Part shown: positions 1 to 6,652 of the stretch, piece after piece | How positions within the stretch are numbered: the stretch's first letter is position 1 | Layout of the letters: every line of letters starts with the position of its first letter | DNA from: G020348385 sp964580235 | Lineage (GTDB): Bacteria; Acidobacteriota; Aminicenantia; Aminicenantales; Aminicenantaceae | Reading direction: 5' to 3' | Length of the DNA stretch: 13,966 nucleotides | NCBI GenBank assembly: GCA_964580235.1 | Contig: CAZOJY010000097.1 | Location: forward strand, 1-13,966 | Position numbers and translations under genes: made by a program | The notes under the pieces: model-generated | Database searches by the model: none | What the model was told of the DNA's origin: nothing | Seen by the model: the letters and a program-made list of their open reading frames with translations, nothing else

Positions 1-633
1 CTCGACGCCGCCTTCCACGCCGCCTTCGATACCGATATCCATGAGTTCTTCTTCGGCGATTTCATCGGGGATTTCCACAGGGGCAACGAGCTGGCCGGGC
101 TGAATATTGGTCTGGGCTTTGACGGGTTTGATCCGCGTTCTGGCTTTGGGTTTGGCCTTTTTTTTTGCTGGGGGAGGGGGAGGAGGAGGCGGTGGAGGAG
201 GAGGCGCCAGGAATGCGCTGTAAACTTCGACTTCGGGCAAGTTCCCTGTATTGAGCAGCGGCATGATCACCAGCAGAACTGCAATAAAGGCATGGACGAT
301 CAGGGATACCGGAAAAATCACGGCCTTTAATCCGTAGTTTTTACCACCCTGGATAAAAGAATCTTTGAACATATTCACCTCCTTATCTGGAGTTGGAGAT
401 ATTTTATGTTTTATGCCGATTGTCACTCTCTCGGAGTAAGACTGCCAATATTTTTCATCCTGAGATGAGTAATGAAATTGTTGGGATAATTTCTCCAGTT
501 TCTCTAAATCAAAAAGCTCTTTCTGGCACTCCTGACAGGTTTTCAAATGTTGTTCGACTTGTTGTTTGTCTCTTGTCCTGAGCTCTCCATCAAAATAAGC
601 ACCAAGCATTTCCTTTATTTTCTCATGTTTCAT
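1..633 (-). CDS. HC2 zinc-finger anti-sigma / TonB-like open frame, 3' end cut by the window
   Basis: One uninterrupted frame of 211 codons runs from an ATG at 633 to the window edge, still open. Residues 1-87 look like a cytoplasmic zf-HC2 anti-sigma domain: a YFDGEL segment (13-18), then HLKTCQEC with the H-x3-C-x2-C zinc ligands H29, C33 and C36. H3 is a possible fourth ligand. From residue 88 (Met, base 372) it is TonB-like: a membrane helix at about 104-127 carrying S-x3-H (S110, H114), as in the TonB helix that contacts ExbB/ExbD, then 12 prolines, a Lys/Pro-rich stretch, and a GGVEGGVE tail at the edge. The C-terminal TonB domain lies outside the window. The ATG at 633 has AAAGGAG overlapping the sigma gene's stop, so the two are probably translationally coupled. 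What is unusual is that no stop separates the anti-sigma and TonB parts. A separate TonB starting at 372 is the alternative. Domain calls are firm; whether the fused product is made is open. Confidence 0.8.
   Translation of the reverse strand, partial: MKHEKIKEMLGAYFDGELRTRDKQQVEQHLKTCQECQKELFDLEKLEKLSQQFHYSSQDEKYWQSYSERVTIGIKHKISPTPDKEVNMFKDSFIQGGKNYGLKAVIFPVSLIVHAFIAVLLVIMPLLNTGNLPEVEVYSAFLAPPPPPPPPPPPPAKKKAKPKARTRIKPVKAQTNIQPGQLVAPVEIPDEIAEEELMDIGIEGGVEGGVE
373..384 (-). promoter_or_regulatory. Strong internal ribosome-binding site for a separate TonB start
   Basis: Read on the minus strand this is AAGGAGGTGAAT immediately before the ATG at 372-370, a near-perfect Shine-Dalgarno with 5 nt between GGAGG and the start. 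It lies inside the codons joining the anti-sigma and TonB parts (Lys-Glu-Val-Asn). Such a strong site suggests that TonB is also, or mainly, translated from 372. It may be a relic of two once-separate genes. Confidence 0.6.
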
Positions 634-644
634 CTGCGTCTCCT

Positions 645-1208
645 TTAAAGATATTCCGCCATCGATGATTTGAGTTTCTCGCGAGCTCTGCTCAACCGCG
701 ACATGACCGTTCCTTCAGAAATTTCCAGTAGCTGAGCTATTTCTTTGTAACTTTGATTCTCATATACCCGCAGGATGAAAACGATCTTTTGTTCAGGGGG
801 AAGAGCCTTAAGCGCCTTCTTGAAACTCTGTTCTGTTTGGTTTCTTTGGAGCATTTCATGAGGCAATTCCTGTCCCATTGAAGAATTACCTGCTATTTTC
901 TCGGCGCCATCTCCTAAAGGCTCTTCCCGTTTCGAAGATTTTATAAAGTTGAGGCTGTTGTTGACGGCTATTTTTCGAATCCACGTAAAAAAGTTCATAC
1001 CATCTTTGAACCTATTCAGAGCAAAATAGGCCTTGATGAAGGTCTCCTGGGAAACATCGTCCGCAGATTGGTGGTTTCCTGTCATTCTGCGGCAGAGGTA
1101 ATAGATGCTGTGTTGATATTTCTTCACCAGGGTCTCGAAAGCATCAACGTTTCCCTGTTTGGCCTTTGCGATTAACATGCGTTCCTCTTTTATCTCGTCT
1201 TGCCTCAT
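645..1208 (-). CDS. ECF-type RNA polymerase sigma factor (sigma-70 family)
   Basis: A 187-residue protein with the two-domain ECF layout. Region 2 is at about residues 22-90 (FETLVKKYQHSIYYLCRRM, then SADDVSQETFIKAY, the core-binding and -10 recognition segments, and FFTWIRKIAVNN). A linker follows at about 91-125. Region 4 is at about 126-182 (LPPEQKIVFILRVYENQSYKEIA, then an EISEGTVMSRLSRAREKL helix-turn-helix for -35 recognition). The length is normal for the family. The ATG is chosen because AAAGGAG sits about 6 nt upstream. Its TAA overlaps the ribosome-binding site of the next gene, which starts with a zinc-finger anti-sigma domain, so it is very likely held inactive by that neighbour. 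The inducing signal cannot be told from sequence. The family is certain; the ECF subgroup is not assigned. Confidence 0.95.
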   Translation of the reverse strand: MRQDEIKEERMLIAKAKQGNVDAFETLVKKYQHSIYYLCRRMTGNHQSADDVSQETFIKAYFALNRFKDGMNFFTWIRKIAVNNSLNFIKSSKREEPLGDGAEKIAGNSSMGQELPHEMLQRNQTEQSFKKALKALPPEQKIVFILRVYENQSYKEIAQLLEISEGTVMSRLSRAREKLKSSMAEYL

Positions 1209-1297
1209 TTGTGCTCCTTTTAATATACAAACGAAATCATGGTTTATTCCCAGAATTTCTGTTCATTTTGGCCGCTTTCCCCATCCATATGCATAGA

Positions 1298-1313
1298 GGC
1301 AAATTTTGTGCCG
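1298..1313 (-). promoter_or_regulatory. Possible sigma-54 promoter upstream of the ECF sigma gene
   Basis: On the minus strand the sequence CGGCACAAAATTTGCC has GG and GC elements separated by exactly 10 nt, as in the sigma-54 consensus TGGCAC-N5-TTGCW, with a mismatch at the first base. Transcription would start near 1287, giving a leader of about 80 nt before the ATG at 1208. No activator-binding site or sigma-54 gene is visible, so this is only a candidate. Confidence 0.3.
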
Positions 1314-1369
1314 ATCAAATAATTTTTAATGTATTAATAATAAAAGAGATAGAAAAATATTGAGTGAGG

Positions 1370-1398
1370 GATTCAGTAAAGTATCTTTACAACTGGAA
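1370..1398 (-). terminator. Weak hairpin just past the TPR gene
   Basis: GTAAAG and CTTTAC (1376-1381 and 1385-1390) form a 6-bp stem with a 3-nt loop. The stem can be lengthened with bulges by TTCAG/CTGGAA flanks. It lies about 10 nt beyond the TPR gene's stop. It is AT-rich and has no clean run of U directly after it, although TATTTTT follows some 15 nt further on, so termination here is uncertain. Confidence 0.25.
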
Positions 1399-1406
1399 AA
1401 AAATTG

Positions 1407-2981
1407 TCACTTTTTTATCAATTTTAAGAGTTCTTCTGCTTTGTCTTTAAGGGCAGGATGATCGGCCGCCTTCTGAGCAAGCTGCAGGGCCTTTGCTTTC
1501 ATGCCCCCGTTGTAAAATCCAGCCGCCGCGTTATACAAGGCCGTAGCTTTGGTGAGTTGCATCTTTTTGAGCTGGTTTTGTTTTTGGGAAATGTGCATTT
1601 TTTTTCTTTCCTCTGCGAACGAGGATTTCTCGATTTCTTTAATCTTTTTTTGGATGGACAATTCACTCCGCTCGAAATTTCGACCTGCTGTTTCAAAATA
1701 AGCCCCAGAATTTATCCAGTCTGCCTTTTTTGCCCTGATTTTGCCCAGATAATAGGGAGGGTCTCCACTTAGTGTGTCGAGTTTATAAGCTTTGAGAAAG
1801 TTTTTTTCAGATTCATCCAGTCTGGATTGGTTGAAGGCGACTACCCCTGCCAGCGAATACACTTCGGCGTGTCCGATCAGGTATTTTTTAGAGCTTTCTA
1901 TGTTTTCCCAGGCGTTTTCCCACTCGCCCAGTTCGTTTTGATTCCATGCCAGCCAGTAATGGGACTCGCCGAGATAATATTTTCCAAGGGATAACATATT
2001 GTTGCAGATATTAATGGCTTCTTTATGTCTGCCGAGGTAGCTCAAACACATTGCTTTTCCCAAAAGGGCATCCCGGTGGGCGGGGGCCACGGCCAGCATT
2101 TTTTCATAAAATTCCAGGCTCTTGTCAAGCTCCTCGAAAGCAAAATAGATGCTGGCCAGGGAGATGACAAGGGAGGAAGACTCTGGGATATGTTCGTATG
2201 CTTTTAAGAAATTTTTCTCTGCTGTTACCAATAACCGTTTTTTAAGCGCCTTTTGGCCGAGAAAAAAGAAGGCTTCATAAAACTGATAGTCGTCCTGAGC
2301 CAACTTTTCCAGATTTAACGGATTCCCCTTGGGGAGAATAGACAGTTTATACCGAATCAACGGAGAATCAGGAAAGGCCTGTTCGATGGATTCGATATCG
2401 AGCTTTTCCTTAATGAAATAGGAAAAGGTGGGAAAAAAGCCGATAGCTACATAGGCGTAAATCTCTTCAACCTTTGATTTTTCTTTGAACAACTCCGTCC
2501 ATTCTTCGAGATCGGCCTTCACATCGTCCATAGAAACGATAACGCGGCTGCCGTCTTCGATAAAATCCCCGACAACGCCGACTGTTTTTCTAGGAATGGT
2601 GCTCGCGATTTTCAGCAAAACAGAATAATCCGCAAGGTAAGGAGAAGCTGCAATAATATCTTTGGCTTGTGGGAAGTATGTTTCTTGTAGGATTCCCAGT
2701 TCCCGTTCCCTGAGGCCAAGGAGGATGGCTGTTTTGAGGAGTTTTTTCGTGGTTTTTTTCTGGAAAACAGGAAAGGAGAGCGCCTGCTCATATAGATCGT
2801 AGGCTTGTTTTAGACAAATGTAACAGCCTCGGTTGTAGAGGTCATAAGCTTCTGTGATGACTTTATTGTATTCGACGAGCTGTTGTGTGTTGATTTCAGG
2901 TTTTTGCTTCGAGACACAACAGGTGAGAAAAAAGACCAACAAAAGAATGAGGATTGTTGGAATTGAACATTTCCGGTTCAT
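1407..2981 (-). CDS. TPR-repeat protein, probable lipoprotein
   Basis: A 524-residue protein. It has an N-terminal hydrophobic signal (residues about 8-20) ending in LTCC, which fits a lipobox with Cys21 or Cys22 as the lipidated residue, so it is probably tethered in the periplasm. A first helical part (about 35-130) includes a pair of TPR-like helices (AYDLYNRGCY, AYDLYEQAL). Several TPR units follow from about 235 to 430, for example AEKNFLKAYEHIP, SLEFYEKMLAVAP, AINICNNMLSLG and SEKNFLKAYKLD. A charged, probably coiled-coil stretch (about 430-475) precedes a last TPR-like hairpin at the C-terminus. TPRs bind partner proteins; no catalytic motif is seen and I cannot name the partner. The ATG has GAGGG 6 nt upstream. 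It is divergent from the RND genes and is followed 198 nt later by the sigma gene on the same strand. The fold is well supported; the function is unknown. Confidence 0.85.
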   Translation of the reverse strand: MNRKCSIPTILILLLVFFLTCCVSKQKPEINTQQLVEYNKVITEAYDLYNRGCYICLKQAYDLYEQALSFPVFQKKTTKKLLKTAILLGLRERELGILQETYFPQAKDIIAASPYLADYSVLLKIASTIPRKTVGVVGDFIEDGSRVIVSMDDVKADLEEWTELFKEKSKVEEIYAYVAIGFFPTFSYFIKEKLDIESIEQAFPDSPLIRYKLSILPKGNPLNLEKLAQDDYQFYEAFFFLGQKALKKRLLVTAEKNFLKAYEHIPESSSLVISLASIYFAFEELDKSLEFYEKMLAVAPAHRDALLGKAMCLSYLGRHKEAINICNNMLSLGKYYLGESHYWLAWNQNELGEWENAWENIESSKKYLIGHAEVYSLAGVVAFNQSRLDESEKNFLKAYKLDTLSGDPPYYLGKIRAKKADWINSGAYFETAGRNFERSELSIQKKIKEIEKSSFAEERKKMHISQKQNQLKKMQLTKATALYNAAAGFYNGGMKAKALQLAQKAADHPALKDKAEELLKLIKK

Positions 2982-3038
2982 TGTAATCCCTCATTTATAC
3001 ATTAACCTATTACGCTCCACCTCCTCAACCTGTTTATT

Positions 3039-3143
3039 AAAATTGGGGACAGGATACGTTTTCACTTATTTCATAAGTAACAACTGGAGTCTTTTTGCTT
3101 ATGAAGAGCGAAATAAGTGAAAACGTATCCTGTCCCCAATTTT
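3039..3143. repeat. REP/BIME-like palindromic element with 34-nt perfect inverted arms
   Basis: The left arm (3039-3072) and right arm (3110-3143) are perfect reverse complements over 34 nt. Each contains TTGGGGACAGGATACGTTTT followed by CACTTATTTC. The 37-nt centre (3073-3109) can add CATAAG/CTTATG (3072-3077 with 3098-3103). The GGGGACAG core resembles palindromic repeats that I recall being scattered in environmental genomes and moved by REP-associated Y1 (IS200-like) transposases. No such transposase is in this window. It lies between divergent genes, where such elements commonly settle, and could fold into a very stable hairpin in either transcript. Confidence 0.75.
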
Positions 3144-3150
3144 TCCGAAG

Positions 3151-3179
3151 TTGACTCGCCTCTGTTTAATTGCTAAATT
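3151..3179 (+). promoter_or_regulatory. Candidate sigma-70 promoter for the RND operon
   Basis: TTGACT at 3151-3156 (5 of 6 to TTGACA) and TAAATT at 3174-3179 (4 of 6 to TATAAT) are separated by 17 nt. The site lies just right of the palindromic repeat and about 200 nt before the RND start. A perfect TATAAT at 3223-3228 is a second possibility but lacks a convincing -35 partner. The rest of the 2982-3376 spacer shows no recognisable operator. Confidence 0.3.
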
Positions 3180-3252
3180 TAAAAGCTGATATCGAAGCTG
3201 GAATAAGTTACTGGATCGTCTGTATAATATACGGAGGGAGGCAGAGGGATAA

Positions 3253-3342
3253 ATGGGTTTTTCTGCAACGTTTGATCCGGATGAAAAGTATTTAATTACA
3301 GTGAATGACACTATAACACCATGTTTTCAGTCATATAAATAG
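3253..3342 (+). CDS. Doubtful 29-residue ORF in the RND leader
   Basis: ATG at 3253 to TAG at 3340-3342 encodes 29 residues beginning MGFSATFDPDEKYLITV. A purine-rich GGAGG/GAGGG stretch stands 4-20 nt upstream, and TATAAT at 3223-3228 could serve as its -10 box. I recognise no family. It could be a leader peptide, a remnant of a lost gene, or chance. It ends 34 nt before the first RND gene. Confidence 0.2.
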   Translation: MGFSATFDPDEKYLITVNDTITPCFQSYK

Positions 3343-3376
3343 AACGTTAATATGAATATCTCATCAGGTTGAATCC

Positions 3377-6300
3377 ATGAAACTAACACAATTGACCGTC
3401 AAGAGGCCTGTTACGACGCTCATGTTTTTTCTGGGTATAGTTCTTCTCGGCTTTGTCTCCCTCCGAGAACTGAGCGTGGACCTCCTTCCGAATATCAGCT
3501 ATCCCCGTCTTTCTGTGGTCACCCAGTATCAGGGAGTAGCTCCTGAGGAGATCGAAACTCTGATCACCACACCTCTCGAAGCAGCAGTCAGCCGCATCCC
3601 AGGATTGCGGCGCGTAGAATCCGTGTCCAAAGAGGGTGTCTCTTTTATGACTCTGGAGTTCTCCTGGGGAACGGACATGGATTTCGCCATGCTCCACACG
3701 CGGGAAAAACTGGATGGGGCCCAAGCAATGCTTCCGGAAGATATCGAGGAGCCTACTATTATTCCCCTGGATCCCCAGAGCCGTCCCATCATGGTGCTTT
3801 CGGTGTCAGGGCCAAGGTCTCTTCTTGAACTTAAAGAATTTTCGGAAGAAGTCATTAAGCCGAGATTGGAACAAATCGAAGGGATCGGGTCGGCAGAGAT
3901 CGCCGGGGGTGTTGAACGAGAAATCCAGGTTGAGATAGACCCCCAGCTCATGTCTCTGTATGAGTTGAGCGTCTCGGAGATATCCAACCGTATCCAGGCA
4001 TTCAACCGGAATATTCAAGGTGGGACCGTCCGGAAGGGCCGGTTCAAATATGCCCTGCGAATCGTGGGAGAGTTCGAACGTGTGAGCGAAATAGGGGAAA
4101 TCAACTTGAAAACCACCAAAGAGCGCGGGATCATCAAGCTGAAAGATGTGGCAATAATCAATGACTCGGTCAAAGAAAGAGAAGGCCTGACCCGCCTCAA
4201 CGGAAGCGAAAGCATCGGGATTTTGGTCAGAAAAGAATCCGGGGCCAATACCGTCGAAGTCACACAATTGGCCCGGGATATCATAGACGAAATCGAGCAG
4301 GAAAACGCTCAGATCGACATCCTGGTCGTTTCCGAACAGGCCAAGTACATCGAAAATGCCATCTCGTCGGTGTTGAATGCGATTATTTTCGGTGGAATTT
4401 TGGCTTTTTTTGTCCTGATCGTCTTTCTCCAGGATTTTAAGACACCCACTATCATAGCCGTGGTTATCCCGATTTCTATCATCGCCACCTTTAACCTCCT
4501 CTACTTCAAGAATATCACCCTGAATATCATGTCATTAGGAGGCCTCGCCCTGGGCTGTGGAATGCTGGTGGACAACTCCATCGTTGTATCCGAGAGCATT
4601 TTCCGGCACAGATCTCTGGGGAAATCCCTGTTCGAAGCCGCCTTGTCCGGGACCAAAGAAGTCGGCATGGCAGTCACGGCCTCGACTTTTACGACCATCT
4701 CGGTCTTTATTCCTATCATTTATGTCCATGGTGTTGCAGGCCAATTGTTCAGGGATCAAGCCCTGACAGTTACCTTTGCTCTTCTTTCGTCCTTGATCGT
4801 CTCCCTGACGCTGCTTCCGATGCTGGCATCCCGCCGTTTCGATATCCAAACGGGAAAAGAGAAAGGGAATGGCTCAGGGGCAAAAGAACACCCAAAAGAG
4901 CGACAGAAAAAATCCAAATGGCGTATTATAGGACTCCCATTTAAGGGTCTGCAAAAGCTCATCTATTTCATTTTCAAAGGGATTTTTTGGATTATAAACT
5001 TTCTGTCCAGTTTCATCATCCAGGCTGTTCTTTTGATTGTCCATTATATTTCTGTTCCTTTCAGGCGTGTTGTCCGGGCCATTTTCAGAGGATACAATAA
5101 TTTGTATGAGAAGTTTGCCCGCCGTTATCATCAATTTCTTGTATGGAGCCTGGATAACAAAGGCAAAGTGCTTTTGGTTTCGTTGTTTTTTTTCCTGGTT
5201 ACGTTATTTGTTGCCACAAAAATTCCGCGTGAACTTATGCCCAAACCGGATACGGTCTCATTCGAGGTGAACCTGAAAACACCGATCGATTTTTCTTTTG
5301 AGCAGACTGCCGATGTCGTCGCCTCCCTTGAACAGTCGATAGGCCAGAATGAGAGTGTGAAGGACTATTTTTCTCAAGTCGGGATCGTTTCAGGATTGGA
5401 GAGTCAAAATCCGGACATTTCTGTCAATTCCGGGAGAATTTATGTGGAAGTGTATCATTCTTCTGCCGTGGATAAAACGATCGAATATCTGCGGAACAGG
5501 CTGGATAAATTCCCAGGTCTATCCTACTCAATCGTCAAGGAACAATCCGCGATGGCCCAGTTTTTGGCTTTTGCCACAGCCGAGATTGGATTGAAGGTCA
5601 AGGGAGACGATCTGAACACATTGAACGGGCTGGCCCTTCAATTGGTCGAAAAACTGAATGGTGTGCAGGGAATTGCCGATGTCAGCACGAATACCGGTGA
5701 AGGAAAACCGGAATTTTTGATCAAAGTCAGGAAGGGAGCCCTGGAAAAATATGATGTTTCGGCCGAGGCGATTGGGTCTTATTTCATCGATGCTGTAAGA
5801 GGGAGAAGAGATACACAGTTCAAGGAGATGGAGAAAAAATACGATATTCTGGTCCGCCTTGCCGAAAACGTGAGAGATAACATCGAATCCCTGCTCGATG
5901 AACAAATCTCTCATCGAGGACAGCTCATCCCTTTAAGGGAACTGGTGTATTATGAGCTTGCCCGAGGACCGAAAGAGATCCGCCGCGAAAATCAACAGAG
6001 AGAAGTCCTGGTCACGGCCAATTTGCGCGGGACCAAGATCAGCCAGGTGGCCCCCAGGATCAGATCAAAAATCGAAGAACTGGATTTGCCGCCTAACTAC
6101 AGGGTTGTTTTTAGCGGCGAACAGGAAGAGATGGCCAAGTCTTTCCGGAGTTTGATCTTTGCCTTATGTCTGGCGGTGCTTTTGGTTTATATGATCATGG
6201 CCGCTCAGTTTGAATCCCTTCTCCATCCCTTTTTGATTCTTTTCACCCTCCCGATGGGATTGGTCGGTGCTGTCTGGGCCTTGTATATTACAGGGCAAAC

Positions 6301-6652
6301 ATTGAACGTGATTTCTATGATCGGAATGGTCGTTCTGGCCGGAATCGTGGTCAACGATGCGATTGTCAAAATCGATTACATCAACCAGCTCAGGAAAAAA
6401 GGCACAGGCCTGAGGGATGCCATCATGGAGGCCAGCCGGGTAAGGCTCCGGCCGATTCTGATGACCACGGTCACGACCGCTTTGGGACTTTTCCCGATGT
6501 CCCTTGGCCTGGGAAAAGGCGCGGAGCTTCAGCAGCCTCTTGCCATATCAGTTATCGGAGGTTTGATGCTGGCCACGTTCCTAACGCTAATCCTTATTCC
6601 CTTATCCTATGATATGGCAGAGAAAAGAAGAATCAGGAATAAAAAATCATGA
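3377..6652 (+). CDS. RND efflux permease, HAE-like, with an enlarged central loop
   Basis: A 1091-residue inner-membrane drug/proton antiporter of the AcrB/MexB superfamily. TM1 is at about 12-30, followed by the porter domain (YQGVAPEEIE at 51-60, EGIGSAEIAGG at 168-178). TM2-TM6 span about 328-485 and include the TM4 motif GCGMLVDNSIVV, with D399 as the likely proton-relay aspartate and Asn at the position of the second Asp of AcrB. TM7 is at about 597-613, the second porter half runs to about 918, and TM8-TM12 span about 922-1080 (GIVVNDAIV in TM10; RLRPILMTT before TM11). Compared with AcrB it has some 80-100 extra residues between TM6 and TM7 (about 486-595): a basic, charged stretch, then a long hydrophobic segment at 528-560. 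It overlaps the next RND gene by ATGA, so the two are coupled and may form a mixed trimer. No adaptor or outer-membrane channel gene adjoins it. The substrate is unknown. The family is certain. Confidence 0.93.
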   Translation: MKLTQLTVKRPVTTLMFFLGIVLLGFVSLRELSVDLLPNISYPRLSVVTQYQGVAPEEIETLITTPLEAAVSRIPGLRRVESVSKEGVSFMTLEFSWGTDMDFAMLHTREKLDGAQAMLPEDIEEPTIIPLDPQSRPIMVLSVSGPRSLLELKEFSEEVIKPRLEQIEGIGSAEIAGGVEREIQVEIDPQLMSLYELSVSEISNRIQAFNRNIQGGTVRKGRFKYALRIVGEFERVSEIGEINLKTTKERGIIKLKDVAIINDSVKEREGLTRLNGSESIGILVRKESGANTVEVTQLARDIIDEIEQENAQIDILVVSEQAKYIENAISSVLNAIIFGGILAFFVLIVFLQDFKTPTIIAVVIPISIIATFNLLYFKNITLNIMSLGGLALGCGMLVDNSIVVSESIFRHRSLGKSLFEAALSGTKEVGMAVTASTFTTISVFIPIIYVHGVAGQLFRDQALTVTFALLSSLIVSLTLLPMLASRRFDIQTGKEKGNGSGAKEHPKERQKKSKWRIIGLPFKGLQKLIYFIFKGIFWIINFLSSFIIQAVLLIVHYISVPFRRVVRAIFRGYNNLYEKFARRYHQFLVWSLDNKGKVLLVSLFFFLVTLFVATKIPRELMPKPDTVSFEVNLKTPIDFSFEQTADVVASLEQSIGQNESVKDYFSQVGIVSGLESQNPDISVNSGRIYVEVYHSSAVDKTIEYLRNRLDKFPGLSYSIVKEQSAMAQFLAFATAEIGLKVKGDDLNTLNGLALQLVEKLNGVQGIADVSTNTGEGKPEFLIKVRKGALEKYDVSAEAIGSYFIDAVRGRRDTQFKEMEKKYDILVRLAENVRDNIESLLDEQISHRGQLIPLRELVYYELARGPKEIRRENQQREVLVTANLRGTKISQVAPRIRSKIEELDLPPNYRVVFSGEQEEMAKSFRSLIFALCLAVLLVYMIMAAQFESLLHPFLILFTLPMGLVGAVWALYITGQTLNVISMIGMVVLAGIVVNDAIVKIDYINQLRKKGTGLRDAIMEASRVRLRPILMTTVTTALGLFPMSLGLGKGAELQQPLAISVIGGLMLATFLTLILIPLSYDMAEKRRIRNKKS

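Noticed and set aside
393..581. Plus-strand open frame of 62 codons
   Set aside because: It is the complement of the anti-sigma domain, has no recognisable protein features or ribosome-binding site, and the minus-strand frame carries a clear zinc-finger motif.
3223..3228. Perfect TATAAT as the RND promoter
   Set aside because: No -35-like hexamer at 16-18 nt upstream; kept only as a remark beside the better-spaced 3151-3179 pair.
3099..3311. Minus-strand ORF across the palindromic repeat
   Set aside because: Its C-terminal part is simply translated repeat arm, and the rest has no family features; such endings arise wherever this repeat lands.
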